Below are positions 1-13,256 of a stretch of 64,000 nucleotides of DNA, piece after piece. The first letter of the stretch is position 1; every line of letters begins with the position of its first letter. Origin of the DNA: Halictus rubicundus (taxonomy: Eukaryota > Arthropoda > Insecta > Hymenoptera > Halictidae); the NCBI RefSeq assembly GCF_050948215.1, contig NC_135163.1:1984001-2048000 (forward strand), written 5' to 3'. Made by a program: the position numbers and the translations under genes. The notes below the pieces were generated by a model. That model worked only from the letters and a program-made list of their open reading frames with translations. It did no database searches and was not told where the DNA came from.

Positions 1-366
1 TCCGTGACCCTGAGGGTAAATAGGGCACGTTTTCTATACACGTCGATGCGTATCCGAAGGCCAAGAGGCGCTCGTGATGCCCGCACCAAAGGTCACCTTG
101 CTTCCTCTTTCCCTTTGTTGCATTCCTTTTTACCACGTGAAAGTTGTAATTTTAGGACAAACGCTGTCGACCCTTACTTCAGTATGTCTAAAGAATATTC
201 AGTAATTTTAACGACCCAAAGTAATAAACAGTTCGATCCTGACAGCTGTTTGTAATTATTGTGTCACACACCATGTTTACAGCGTGAAATGTTTATACCG
301 TGCGTACAGTAAAGGTTAATTAAGGTGCGAAGTATTGTTGTCGGTGAAATGACACTGTTGGTTCCC

Positions 367-592
367 TTAACACGTTGACCGTCATGTCACCAATATGTGG
401 AGGACGGAATTATTTGTCCAGGTTTTCAAATAAATTTTTACGTTAATATATTCGTCGCACCAAATTTGATTAGGATCTGTAAAGAAAGTTGGAGGACTAT
501 TCAGTATTATACCTTTAATTTTTTTCTTTAATTATTATAACTTTAATTTTATGGAATTTTTCAGGTTTCTAGTTTGGCAGTCAAAGTGTTAA
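367..592. mobile_element. TTAA MITE family D
   Basis: Left end TTAACACGTTGACCGTCATG; right end on the other strand TTAACACTTTGACTGCCAAA. 226 bp, TTAA intact at both ends. Confidence 0.82.
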
Positions 593-854
593 AATGAACT
601 TTTTTTTTCTGTGTATCTGAAATAATTTTTGACATCATTTATATTTTTATAACAGTTCTGAGTGCCCCATATTTGCAATTTTTCAGGCTGTGCGAATTGG
701 AAAAGGGAATTTCAGAGTAGCAGAATATAATCATATTTTAAAAATTTTTTCACACTTGAACCGGTGACAAAATTTGCAAAACAAGTGACAAATTATTTAA
801 GAAGAACCGTCTTTTGCGATGATGATTAAAAAAAGAAAGAAAATGTCGCTATCT

Positions 855-1068
855 TTAACCCATTTGCACCATTACCGTATATATACGCTCAATTTTCCTG
901 GTCACTGTTACTGGAGCGTATATATACGCTCAATTTATCTTTTCTTACAATGCTGAAATATGAAGTTCTTTTACTTGTAGTCATGTTTGTACTTAAATAG
1001 AATTAACAATAAAAAGTTTGGTGATAAAGGCCTTCTTTTCTTATTTCCTTGTGATGCAAATGGGTTAA
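855..1068. mobile_element. TTAA MITE family A
   Basis: Inverted ends TTAACCCATTTGCACCAT and, on the other strand, TTAACCCATTTGCATCAC. 214 bp with intact TTAA at both ends. Contains GAGCGTATATATACGCTC, an 18-bp perfect palindrome, and a near-copy of it. Confidence 0.85.
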
Positions 1069-3143
1069 TAATAACCGTGATATAAAATCGTTCCAAACAG
1101 CACAGACAACAGAATGATGACTCAACCCCCGTCTCCCATTTTCACATGGACTACAACATATTTCAGTGTCATCAAAATTCCAGACACACTCCCAAGAAAA
1201 TGATCGGATTCACATGGAACGATTCCCTTCCTAATGTGTACATTTCCTAGAAAAAAATAACTACTATTCTCGTTCTAACAATATGGATATATGTATAATG
1301 TACGTATAGTATAAGGACGTGAAAATGAAAATGCTGTTTTAACAAGTGGCGGGAACGTTTCCTATCTCCATGACGTTGTAGAATAGGGATACCGATAGTT
1401 TACCTAAAGAGCTGCGGAACCCCTAAAAACACTTTTTTTTTGTGCCATGCACAGCAGGGAACTGTCAACGCGCCCTCGAAGGGCCATCTGGAAATGATCA
1501 GAAGTTCAAGATAATGGCTCGGACAGTGTCGAGAAGAAATATCGGAACTCTCTCCGTCGTTGGGACGCACGGATGGCCGTGTACAGAAGCTAGACACAAA
1601 AACGGGGTAACCGGGCTCTACGTGGGCCGCTGATTCGGCACCGCGCCGATGAGTATAAACAGACCCTTAACCCTGGCTGCGATTCACGAAGCTTCGCAGC
1701 CTGTCGGCCTTGAATTATATCCTTAATGGTTTAATAAAGCTTCCTTATGTACAGACAATAAAAGCCCTAATTGCAGTGCCCGCGGCAGCCGGCTATTACT
1801 ATTTGCTCCGCGTCGGGCCTTCCGTAGTCGTACCACCATCGACCAATAAATATTTCTCGTCGATCCGTCGTCCGTAGCGCGCGCGGCTAAAACGTTTTCC
1901 TCGTAACGCTGCGGTTACGCTCGATATGTTGTAATTACGAGGCACCCGGGCACCGATATACGGTTGCGCGTTCCTAGGGCCGAAGGGAGACCATCGCGAC
2001 GCGCACACACGTTCGCTCGCAGCCGGGTAGGCCATTTTATATTTTCGCTCGGTTTCGCGAACGCGACGAACGCACGCGCCGCACCGCGCCGCGACGCTCG
2101 GACGAGGGTCGATCGTGTCGACGAGGTTGCTCGCGTGTCCAGCCTTTTTCCCGACCAATTCCCTCGGTCGCTCGGGATCGTCGAAAGCCAGCGGAGCACA
2201 ATGTCTTTGCGTGGCCTCGCGTTCCGAACCGCTCGGTACCAGTCAAAGGATCTCGGAACCGAGAGAACGTCGTGCTTCTCACGCGAGCCTTCTCGCGATC
2301 ACCGGTGCGCGCTTTCTTGCGACCGAAACACGCTCGCGGCTAGGCTGCTACGCCTCGGGGAATAGAATTTCCGTCGTCGATACGCCGATACCGTTTTCTC
2401 TCGAATTTTCTCGAGAGGGACACCCAGGAGGCGACGGACCATCCGATTTCGTGAAAGGTGCGCACCAGCGAAATCCGGAGATATCGGAATAACGGAAAAT
2501 CGGCGAAAGAGAATAAAATAAAAGAAAGCGAACGCCTTTCGATTTCACGTAAAACGGGTCTGCGGTTGGACGCGGCTAGGCGATATTAGCGCGGAGGGGA
2601 TTCCATCGAACGGGGAGCCTGTTATTCTCCGCCTCCCCCGAGGCTGACACAGGGCATTAGGTAAGTGGTAGATAATAATAGGTTACACCCCACCGATGGC
2701 CGAAGGTAGTTCATCGAGCGACGCGGCTTCGCAGGACGGAGCGTCGGTTTCCCCGACGCTTGTAGCCTCTCTCTGTCTCTGTCTCTCGTGGCCGCGTAGC
2801 GTGCGCGAATTCGACGAGAGAGAGAGGGAGAGAGAGAGAGAGACGCCGCGCGCCGCGGTCCATCGCGTATCGCGTTTGTGAAACGATTCTGGAAACGGCG
2901 AATCGAGGGTACGCGTGGAAATTGGAAATCGAGAGGAGTCGAAAAAGACCGTCGACGGGAGAAGGCGAGAGAGAAGCGACGTAGTAGAAAGGGGCCGAAC
3001 ACGATCGAAAAGAACCCGAAGAAAAAGAAGAACGGTAAATGAGAAACGACCGGCGGATCGCACCGAAACACGGGTAAGAAGGTTTGAAACGAGTCGAGGA
3101 AGCGACGAACCGAGCGAGAAAGAAAGAAAGAAAGAAAGAAACG

Positions 3144-3180
<37 letters not shown>

Positions 3181-3650
3181 GGACAGACGCGGACGTATCG
3201 AAAGGAAGAAAGGAGGGAACGTAACGAAGGGAAGAAGAAAGAACGAAAGGGAGAAAGGGGAAGAGAAAGAGCGAGTATAACAGTGAAGAAATTAATAGCC
3301 ATAAAATATGAATAGAAATTAGCAGGTTCGGGGTGGCGTGACGCGTTTGCTCGCTCATTTCCTTTCGGCGCGTTGAAAAACAACAAAACAACACAAAATA
3401 CGGTCGAGCCTGTAATTTACCCGGCTGCCGCCTAGCAGGCCGACGCGCGATCGAGCCGCCTCCGTGTGTATGCGGCTCTCGCACACCTCCGGCCGGATCG
3501 TTTCGAGCGGTGTGCACGTGCAAGCCGAGCCGAGCCGCGTCGTGTACGTCCGTAGTCCGTAGCGAGTAGCAAGCCGGTGTGAGTGGCCTCTCGAGAACCG
3601 GAGAACTCGTACGCGCGAGCGAGCGAGCAAACGCTCCTTCTTCGACGTCG

Positions 3651-3705
3651 ACTCGTCTCGTCTCGTCTCGTCTCGTCCCGTCTCGTCTCGTCTCGTCTCG
3701 TCTCG
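3651..3705. repeat. (GTCTC)n pentanucleotide array
   Basis: About ten tandem copies of the 5-mer TCTCG with a single C substitution. Confidence 0.93.
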
Positions 3706-4228
3706 ACCAGGCTCGACTCGACTCCGAGTCTCGCGAAGTCAGGCCATCATCGTCGTCGCACGGTAGGTATGGAAGGTAATGATCCGGTAATGACCCTGAC
3801 GTGTAGGATAGCCAGCCGATATACGCGCGGCAGCGGCCAGGTTGAGCGTCCGGTGCTTCTCCGTTTCTACTCGCGCACCCAAACGGATCGAAGCCTAGCC
3901 GAAATCGAAATCGAAATCGAAATAAAAACCGAACCGGAGCCAGTGCTTTGAAAAAACTCGGCGACGCGACGCACGGCTAAGCCTCTCTGTCTTTGCGTTT
4001 TAAACGTCGGTTATTATCGGTTGTCCTGGTCCACCGATTCTACGCGGATCCACCAATGGGATACCTTGGTCCGGTGACCGATCGATGGAAGCTCGGCGGG
4101 CGATGGATATGGGTCGGTTGTTCGAGTTGTCGTCGCGACGCCAACTTTCGATGCCGATGTCCGCGAAACCGAAAAATGAGCTCGAGATCCTTCTCGCTGG
4201 AGGACGACGATGCTCGAGACAGAACGGG

Positions 4229-4270
<42 letters not shown>

Positions 4271-4790
4271 AGATCAACAGAGATCGAGAGAAAGATAGAG
4301 AGAAGGAGGAAAGGGAAGAGAAGGACGATGGGCTTGCGAGGGGGAAACGAGGAAGAAGACGGCCGGAGCGGCAACGGTAATGACAGGCCGTCCGCTCTCG
4401 AAGCTAATATAGATGAATGCCCTGCCCTCCTTGCCCTCCGGAGCCAGCAGAGCCAGCAGAGGGAACAACGTGAAATCGCTCTCTTTCCCCGACCCCGTCC
4501 TCGTCATCCTCGTCCTCGTCCTCGTCTCCTCGGCTCACCGACACTCTTCCCGACCGTTGCGACCGTTTTGTGTTTCGACAACCGGCAACCGGCAACCGAG
4601 AACGCGTCCTCGAGCATGATCGCGGATCGCGAGGAGACGCGCACGACTCCGGATAACCTTTCGTCGACGTTCGGTCGTTTTCTTTTTCGCGATGCCGCTC
4701 GATCGTCGAGAACCGTGACTTTGATGGAAAAATGACGAGTCGTTTGTCGGTAGGATCGATACCCCATCCTTTGATCCTTGGATCGTTCGT

Positions 4791-4791
4791 G

Positions 4792-4843
<52 letters not shown>
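4791..4843. repeat. (CT)n microsatellite
   Basis: Pyrimidine tract of CT dinucleotides with two TTT interruptions. Confidence 0.95.
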
Positions 4844-7814
4844 TCGGACGTTCCTGAGAGCACGCCCGTACCCGAGGAGTCGAAGCAATTTCGAGTTTCT
4901 CGCGGCAGCTGACCGTAAATTTGGAGCCGCGGGACGAGAGAGGGCGAGTCGGAACGCGAGAGCGGTGGAGGAAGCAGGGAGGTGGCAGGGAGCAAGGAGA
5001 GGAAGAAAAGAAGAGGGACGAGACGCGACCGCGTTTTTATAAACGGTTCTTAAATTTTCGCAGTTACCGTAATATCTTTATAACAACGATTTCGGGGCTT
5101 TTTGCGGGCACGTATGCGAGCGCGGACCCGATGATGGTCGGCGAGAGGGCCGTAACAGTCGAGGGAACGGGGTACGCAGAGAGAGAGAGAGAGAAAAGGA
5201 AAGTAGAGAAGAGCAAGCTAGGGCAGGGGGTGAGAGAAAGAGGGAAAGAGAGCAAGAGAGGACGGAAGGGACGGGAAAAAGGGCCGGAGGGGCATCTATC
5301 TATCAGCGGCGGCGTGAAGTGGGCGGGAGCATGCGCCGTATTGCCCCGTACGGCCGCTCTCTCATTAACTCCGGACGCCGCCAGAGCCGCATCCGTGCAG
5401 CCGAACACGACTGCCGTAACCGCCAAAGCCGCGCGTTCCCTTCCGTTCCCTTCCGTTCCGCTCCATTCCTCTTAACCGACCGAATCGAACCGTTTTCTTC
5501 GATCTTGCACACCCTCTTATCGCGACCGATGCGTTCCGGCGCGGAGCCGAGCGGCGGCGCAACGACCTTTGCCGGTCTTTCGTTGTTTCGCGATCCGCAA
5601 TTCGCCCCTCCCCTTTGCCGGTCCAAGCCCCTGGTGGAAAAATCATTTTCCTCGCGTAAGCTCTCGGAGAAGACCGAGGCGGCGCGCGTCCGCTCGATAT
5701 CCCTTTCTCGAGAACTCGAAAGAGAGCCCTCGATGGTCGGGCGCTGGCCAACGGAATGACGGGGCAAGATATTTCGTGATCTCGGTTAGGCAGGTGCTGA
5801 TTTGAGGAGGGTCGTGGTAGACGGACCAGTGATTTCGGAACGATCGTCTTTCCTCCAAACTGCCGTGTCATTAAAGTGGTCGATCGACGACCGAAACGCG
5901 TCGCCTCGCGTCGCGTCGCGTCGATCCGTTAAGAGACGATTTTAGCCTGGACAAACAACGGGGCCCCACGACCTTCCCACCCCGTCCGTCCGGGTCGTCA
6001 TCGATCGTGTCTCCCGTGATTTCGTCGATACGAAGAATAGGAAAGCTGTCGACTCGTCTTCGCTCGTCTTGCTCGTCTCGCTCGCTCGGTCTGACGTTTC
6101 ACGAAAAACGTTGAAAAGCCTGTCACGCCCACCGGTTCTCGGAAACGCGTTAAAACTCGCGGCGAACGCATTAGTCGAGGAAAGGACTCTGCGGTTCGAC
6201 CGAGCTCTCGACACGCCTCCGATTTGCACGTGATTACCGGCGAACCCGCTCCTTCTCTTCTTCTTCTTCTTCTTCTCCTCTCTTCTCTTTACCTCGTCTC
6301 GCCTCTGGTATCCTATCCGTCTCGGTGAACCGAAACACGACCGTCTTTGGTATAGCCGTGGCGCGAACAGTCCTCGAACGTTTCGAAGGTTTCCTACAGA
6401 ATTTCAAAAGCGGGTCTCGAACCGCCGCGCGCGATCGACCTCGAAATCTGGGCCGCGCGATAACAACGAAAGCGGGGCTGTCCGACTTATCGAGCGAAAC
6501 CGGCAGAGTTTCCAGTGCGGCTGCATTAAAATCTTTTAATTATTGCTCCATTGCGGCCGAGGAAATTCTTTAATCGCATCGGTTGCGCGATCCACGAGAC
6601 AGCAGGTGTTGCCGCAGACGGCGCGCGAACCTTTCGAAAGGACGAGACGCGGCGAGAGGAGACAAGAGACGAGAGAAGAGAAGAGAAGAGAAGAGAAGAC
6701 GCGACAGCGGTTCGAACGCGAATACCTGCGCAAATCGGCACGAGCGTGTTGCGGACTCGAGATTTCGCGAAGCGACACGGAGCACCGTTTTCCGCGCTGG
6801 AAACATAGGGCCCGGCAGGAGACGATTTTATTGGATCGTAGTCGTCGATTCTCCGCGCCATGCTGCCTCGCATCCTGTGGCCGGGCGCATTTGCATAAAA
6901 CCTTGAGTCGCGATCCGATGATCGTCGAGAGATCGGCCGTGTAAACGATTTAGTGGGCGTATTCGCACCCGAGCGTGGTCGCCACTGTTCGGCCGCGTTA
7001 ATTGAAGAGAAACGAGCGGATAACCGTTTCGACGGGACTCTTCGCGATCGTTGCTCCTGCGGTCGATCCGTCGAGACTCGGCCGGGATCGGTCCCGCGAG
7101 GCCAATCGAAATCGATCCGCCCAGAGCGGTCGATTATTACGCGAAGCCGCGCCGCCAGCCATCTGCCAGGATTAATGAAAACGTTGCTAATTGGGGCGTT
7201 ATTTTGTCGCCGTTAACGGCCGATCCATCGACGCTTTGCGTTGCACCGTGCCGCGCGAACGCAAGCAACGAACACGAACACGAGGTAAGAACACGCACAG
7301 GGAAGAAAGAATACATTTCTGTCATGCGTGTACCGCCCTGTACTCGTAAACGCGAACGCAAAACTCGAACTCGAACGCAAACGCGCAAAGGCGCGGCTCT
7401 CGGGTCGGCTCAGCTCCGCTGCGACGACTAGCGAGCGACCGAGCAGGTGCATCGTCATTCATGTAGATAGATGATCGCGGATAACTCGGGAATCGGCCGA
7501 CTGTGCGCACGCTTACTCGGGATCAAACGCGCGCCTCTCCTTCAACATTTAGCGTTGTATAAATTTCCACTTTTAACGAGATCTAAGAGATCGCGCGATA
7601 ATTCGGCCGGCGCTATGATTAAGGTGCCGACGTTATAATGGCGCGTAATGATCGCTTCGCCCGCTCCGGCCAGCCTCGCCTCCTCGCGCCTTCTCTCGAA
7701 ACGACTCGATCAACCCCGCGAGAAGCAAATTGACCGATCCGTTGGGACCTCGTCGACGAGCAACATCTGTTGGCGTCGCGTCGCGTCGCGTCGCGTTCGC
7801 TGTTTGCTACCTAC

Positions 7815-7891
7815 CGATCAAAGTCCGTCAGCCTCGAAGAGTCCCGGAAACCTTTGGCGAACGGGTTGCTGTCGATCTTCAGCTTCGTTAT
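7815..7891 (-). CDS. mid: T-box gene exon 5 (end of the T-box)
   Basis: A 77-bp exon on the complement: acceptor TTGCAG before 7891 and donor CG|GTAGGT after 7815. It encodes ITKLKIDSNPFAKGFRDSSR followed by LTDFD and two bases (CG) of an Arg codon. The residues match the end of the Tbx20 T-box, where the family continues with Arg. The partner exon completing this Arg codon was not found in 1-7814. Confidence 0.93.
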
Positions 7892-10800
7892 CTGCAACAC
7901 GATCGTAATCTTGTCGATTGGCAGCCCTTTGGCGCGAGAGGCAAAGCAGAAAAAGCAGTGTGTACGTTTCCAAGGAAAAACTTTAAGTTTATGCGTTAAT
8001 GCAGCCTCATAATATGGGATTTACGTGTTTACCAGAAAGAAGTCATGAAAACTAATTCGGTAGGCTTGAAAAGATAATGCAGCAAGGAAACATTACCAGC
8101 ACAAAGTGAACACAACTTTAAACGGCAATATCTAGAAAGTGAATTGCCATGCGGCGTTCTTCCTTACAACCAGTGGCGGGGTTAACGGTAAGCGGACTAA
8201 GGCCCCCTTTCATTTTTGTTAATGAGTTTGCGAGAGTCTTCTTGCAACTTCTATTTCTTACTCGAGTTTGAGTGCGCCAAAATTTTTACCGCGTTGGACC
8301 CCCTTCCTTTTTCGTCAATAAGTTTGTGCGAGTATTCTTGCAACTTCTATTTCTTACTCGAGTTTGAGGGCCCCAAAATTTTTACCGCGTGGGGCCCCCC
8401 TTTTTTTGTTAACACTAGCTACCAAGTACGAAATATATAAAACTTAAACGTCGTGTAGAAGGGAGAAGATTGAATTTACTTAAACTTTGTAGTAGTCCCA
8501 TTATAATATGTGCTTCAATAAAGAAATCAAACGACATATAATAATAATAATAATAATAATAATTCAATAATTTCCTATGAAAACGTTCGTATAATTTCAA
8601 TAATTGTGAAATAAATAACTGGTCACTTTGACCGTGGTAGGTTTAATGTTAATAAGTTTGTGAGACTCTTCTTGCAACTTCTATTTCTTACTCGAGTTTG
8701 AAGGCCCCAAAATTTTTACCGCGTGGATGCCCCTTTTCTTTTGTGTTAATAAGATTGTGAGGGTCTTCTTGCAACTTCTATATCTACCTTGAGCTTGAAG
8801 AACCCAAAATTTTTACCGTGTAGGGCCCCCTTTCATTTTTGTTAATAAGTTCGTGAGGATTTTCTTGCAACTTCTATTTTTAACTTGAGTTTGGGTGCCT
8901 CAAAATTTTTACCGCCCGGGGCCCCCTTTCCTTTGTGTTAATAAGTTTGTAAGGATTTTCTTGCAACTTCTATCTCTAACTTGAGTTTGAGGGCCCCACA
9001 ATTTGTACCACATTGGACCCTCTTCCTTTTTCGTTAATAAGTTTGTGCGAGTATTCTTGCAACTTCTATTTCTTACTCGAGTTTGAGGACCCCCAAAATT
9101 TTTATCGCGTGGATGCCCCCTTTCTTTTGTCTTAATAAGATTGTGAAGGTCTTCTTGCAATTTCTATTTCTAACATGAGCTTGAGGGCCCCAAAATTTTT
9201 ACCATTTGGGACCTCCGCTTGACTCGAACCGCCACTGCTTGCAGCCACAGATCAGAGTTCGAAAGTTTTCGATAAATTGTTAGGCTTCTATTTCGGAAGT
9301 TTCGGAGCTAATCGTCAGTTTGATCAGTGTGAATAATAGATCAGAGACAACTTTAGGTTTACGGGGAAAGTATAGCGAAACTGGTAGCACGCAGATAGGA
9401 AAAACTCGGTTGCAAGTAGCATCCTAAAGTCTTCGAAACGCGCGGAAAAAAACAGAAAGAATTCGACGGTGAGAAAAAGATGTTTCGTCGAGGTGCTCAC
9501 CAGCTGATTCTGGTAGGCCGTCACCGCGGTGAAGATCGCCTCGGGGAATATGAAGGTTTTGTGCTCCTCCTTCTGCAGATCGGTGATGTGCAGATTATTG
9601 TCGTCCGTCTGTCGGCAGCGGACCAAGTGTATCCTCGGCTGGTATCGGTGCATCGAGTTCAGCACGATCTGCGAAAGCGAACGAAACGGAAAAAAATGTG
9701 AAACCAGATATATCGATTCCGTGATTTATAAAGTCTTAATTAGAGTCTCGAGGGAAATAGGCGGAAGCGTCGTATAAATCCTGTTCGAGTTTCGAACGTT
9801 AACAGGCGACGACGGGCAATAAGTCTTGCTCCGCTCGCGAGGAAAAGAGCGATCGGTAGTTCTCGCTTGCACTCCGCTTCCTCTCGCTCGCTCTCGCGCG
9901 GGCCGAGCTGGGCTCTCGTTATCGTCGCTTATCCAATAATCGACGACGAAATCGAAGCGATATCATGATTTGCATTCGACCAGCGCATCGAGGGACCGCG
10001 TTGCGCCGCGATTCAGGCTCTCGCTTCGCAATTGTTTCCGTCGATTTTGCGATCGCAACAGGTACCCACTTTGGACTAATTCGCGGACGAAATAACCCGG
10101 CGCCAAATTTCGTAGGACCAGCCGATGCGACTCGGCGCGACCAAAGCGACGTTCCATCGGCGACCCGATTATTTTCAAGCGGAGTCGTTTACCGCGCGAT
10201 CGGTTATAGTCGAACGCGATAGCTCGCTCATCGATTTCCTGTCCGAAACAATGCGCCACGACGCGCGACGGGACAAGTTTCCCCAGAGTAGATCTCGGCC
10301 GTGTTCGAGGAACACGTAAACCGCAAACTTAGGCTCGACTGCGACCTGCAACAGCAACAGCAACTTTCGTGACGTTCTAGCTCACTGATTTTTCATGCGT
10401 GGAACTTTGCTGCCCGCGCGTCATCTTTTCCTAGATCTCGGTTAATCGATAGTTTCGCGGTCTTCCACGGAAATCTAGACTTTTACCGAGAGAGCCACGA
10501 GCCACGAACCGTGATTCCATCGACGATCGATTATCGCTGGTTGGACGGTCGTGTCGGGAAACCTAAGGCGCGAGCCACGAGACTCGAGCGGATGCGACAA
10601 AACCGGCGGGGACGCGCGAAACTCGTCCTAGTTAGAAACGGAACGCGAACAGTGAGAGGACAGGGTATCCTAATCGAGCCGAGTATCGAGCGACCGGATC
10701 CGACGGTGCTACAGTCATCCAAAGAGTGTCGTCTATCGGTGATACACCGACGATCGAAATTAGAGAATCGCTAGATCTCGGCGTACGACCCATTGTAATC

Positions 10801-13209
10801 TCGCGAAAAGAAATCGGACAATGATCTACCTGGGCTTATCTAAAAAGCCAAAGCCACAGTCGTACCAAGTTCCTTTTCTCAAGCGTGAAACTCGATACGA
10901 TCTTTTTTCCGGAAAAGTTTGCAAACTCGAGCGTCTCTGCAAAGTTTGAACAAATTACAAAATTATCGTGGAAATCTCTTTTGCACAACGAATACGTTAA
11001 ATTCGATGTGCATATACATAAATGTATACGGTTTTTCGTTGGAGTTTTATCAGCCCAATTTTCGTAAATCGGCTTTGTTCTTCACGAGTTGCCCCGATAC
11101 ACATTACCGATCGCGATCTTTCGAAAGCTGGAGACCTTATCCCGTGCATAATTAGCGAACGTGGAGAATTAGGATAGTTGGCTCGTTGGTCGCGCAAGAT
11201 TTGTCGCGTGTCGAAACGATCGTCGAAGGTGTTTCATTATATTTTTATCGGTCACGGTTCCATCGAAACGGGAGCGTTATCGGTCTGTTAGCGTGGCTAT
11301 TAAGGTCGAGGATCGTTGCAAAAGTTACGGCGCCGCGTGCATCCTTGGGAAAGCGTTATTAAATGCGATTTTTATTAGCGACAAGATTATCGCTGAAAAT
11401 ATATCTCCGATATCTGCGGCCGGGATCGCGCGTTAACACGCTGCCAGACATCCAACGACACGAATATACTACCCGTGCCGCTCCGGCGAAAAAATAAAAA
11501 ATGAAAAAGAACGCCGCGAACACGACCTGTCCGAATATCGCGTGAAGCGAAACACGCGTCGTTATCGCGTCGTTCGATAATTAACTAAACGTCTCAATTT
11601 TTTTGTCGAGCGCCGCCCGGACACGAGTCGACAACGTTTAACGTTTAACGAACCGCATCCCGAACCCGGACGACCGTATTCGATTCGGAGTAGCCTCCTT
11701 TCGCGAAATCGTTGACCTTGCCGAGTCGGTCGTCGATCGATAAATTCGACGTTCTGCCAAAAATTGCATAATTTATCGAGCGAGACGCGTATTGCCCTTC
11801 ACCGGTAACGATTCGCGTCGCTGACGACTAGACTGCGGATTTGATGCATTTATGACAAAAATAAGCGTATTTTAAAACGGTAAAAACATTAGAAAAATTT
11901 AAAAATACTGTTACATTATTTTCAACCTATCAAACATATTAAAAAAGAAAAGAAATTTCTATTTCACTCTAGAAAATTTTTATTTTGCGTAAAGATACAC
12001 AGTCTACTGATATGTAACAGTTTCAGACTCGAATCTCGAATTTGCATAATCGTATCGATTCTCTCTCCTCGTCGACGTCCTTGATCGTCTGCTTTCTTAA
12101 TTATTAGGTTGGCTCGAAAGCGTAGCTTTATTTCCCATAGCATCGACACGCTTTCCTTTCCCATTACCATTGTTTCCGATTATCGCGCCTTGTTCGTCGT
12201 TTCCAGTTTCAAGCTCGAGGCTTCGGTCCACGGTGAAGCAACTTTTTGTCGCGTCTTTTATTCGGTAAAAGAAGAAGAAAAAGTTGCTTCGGTGTGTGGC
12301 TTGACGTCGATGAAATTTCAGTTTCGCGAGTCGAGCGTTCTCGGCGATCGGCCCGCGAATCGACGAATCAATTTTCACGAAGCCGAACGGTGCACGATAC
12401 AGTGAATTCTCGTTACGAGTCAGTTGCGCGGTTCTGGCGACTGACTCTTAGACGAAATCCGAGGTTCTCGCCGAGCGTCGCATTTGAAATACACAGGGCA
12501 TGCTGGAAACTTAAGAGTCGTATCCGTCTACTAGTCGTAAAAGCATATGACTACTAACCGATAGCGACCAAAAAGACTGAGAAAATGTTTTTCTCCGATA
12601 CAATAGAGCTAGAGAGACGGCTCTCACCGCGGTGGTGTGGGTAGTTCCACCGACTCCAAATCGCAAGGTTGGCATTGACTCGTAACGAGAATTCGCTGTA
12701 TTCTCCCGGAGAATCCCAGTTCTGTGCAGTTTCAAAATGGCTGCGACCTAGAACCGTTTCATCGAAGCGTCGCGACGAAACGGGACGTCGAAACGAGAAT
12801 TTACTGTACAGTGATTTCTCTATATGTGTCGTCGAGGCTAGGATGATAAACGTCGCGGAATTATCCCCGCTGCCGCGTAGTATACCGAGCTACGGAGCTC
12901 GAGAGGACTCGGACGCCGAGTAAACATAACACGGCTCGGCTATGTCTTCTGCACGATACACGACGCTGACAAGACCCGTGTCGTTGACAAATATCGAGAA
13001 TTCAGTGGACATCGTGCCTCGGGATATTTCTGTACGATTCTAGCGGATTGAAGAGGGTACGGTGATATCATGACAATGGTAATAACGCTGTCGAAAGCGA
13101 CGCGACGACGCTCTCGCCGTTGCACCATAGGCGATCGACGCTCGGCACGGGCTCCGAAACCTAACCCAGACCTTGAATCGCTTCGTGTCAAGGAACGCGG
13201 TTAATTTCG

Positions 13210-13256
<47 letters not shown>

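Larger units (their letters stand above)
1..7814. other. Unresolved region beyond T-box exon 5
   Basis: 1-1800 is AT-rich with two TTAA MITEs (367-592, 855-1068). From 1800 on it is GC-rich, with (GA)n or (CT)n tracts at 2815-2843, 3147-3174, 4232-4262 and 4791-4843, (GAAA)n at 3117-3140, a GTCTC pentamer array at 3651-3705, (TTC)n at 6250-6277 and (GAGAA)n at 6673-6700. Minus-strand frames were read for a T-box C-terminus; none was convincing. Confidence 0.65.
7892..9500 (-). other. T-box intron 4, filled by a 96-bp satellite
   Basis: A 1,609-bp GT-AG intron. Most of it is the satellite at 8218-9215 interrupted by one TTAA-flanked MITE (both listed separately). 7892-8217 is AT-rich; I see no gene in it. 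Confidence 0.85.

Noticed and set aside
2622..3523. Two long minus-strand frames (254 and 270 codons)
   Set aside because: They read through (GA)n and (GAAA)n tracts giving Ser-Leu and Phe-Leu runs; no domain, and mirrored purine-rich frames on the other strand.
1..7814. Search for the T-box C-terminal exon
   Set aside because: No minus-strand frame starts in the needed phase with a plausible continuation after LTDFDR; I report it as missing rather than guess.
8216..9160. Open frames within the 96-bp satellite
   Set aside because: Created by a unit length divisible by three; repeated tandem peptides with no start context or conservation evidence.
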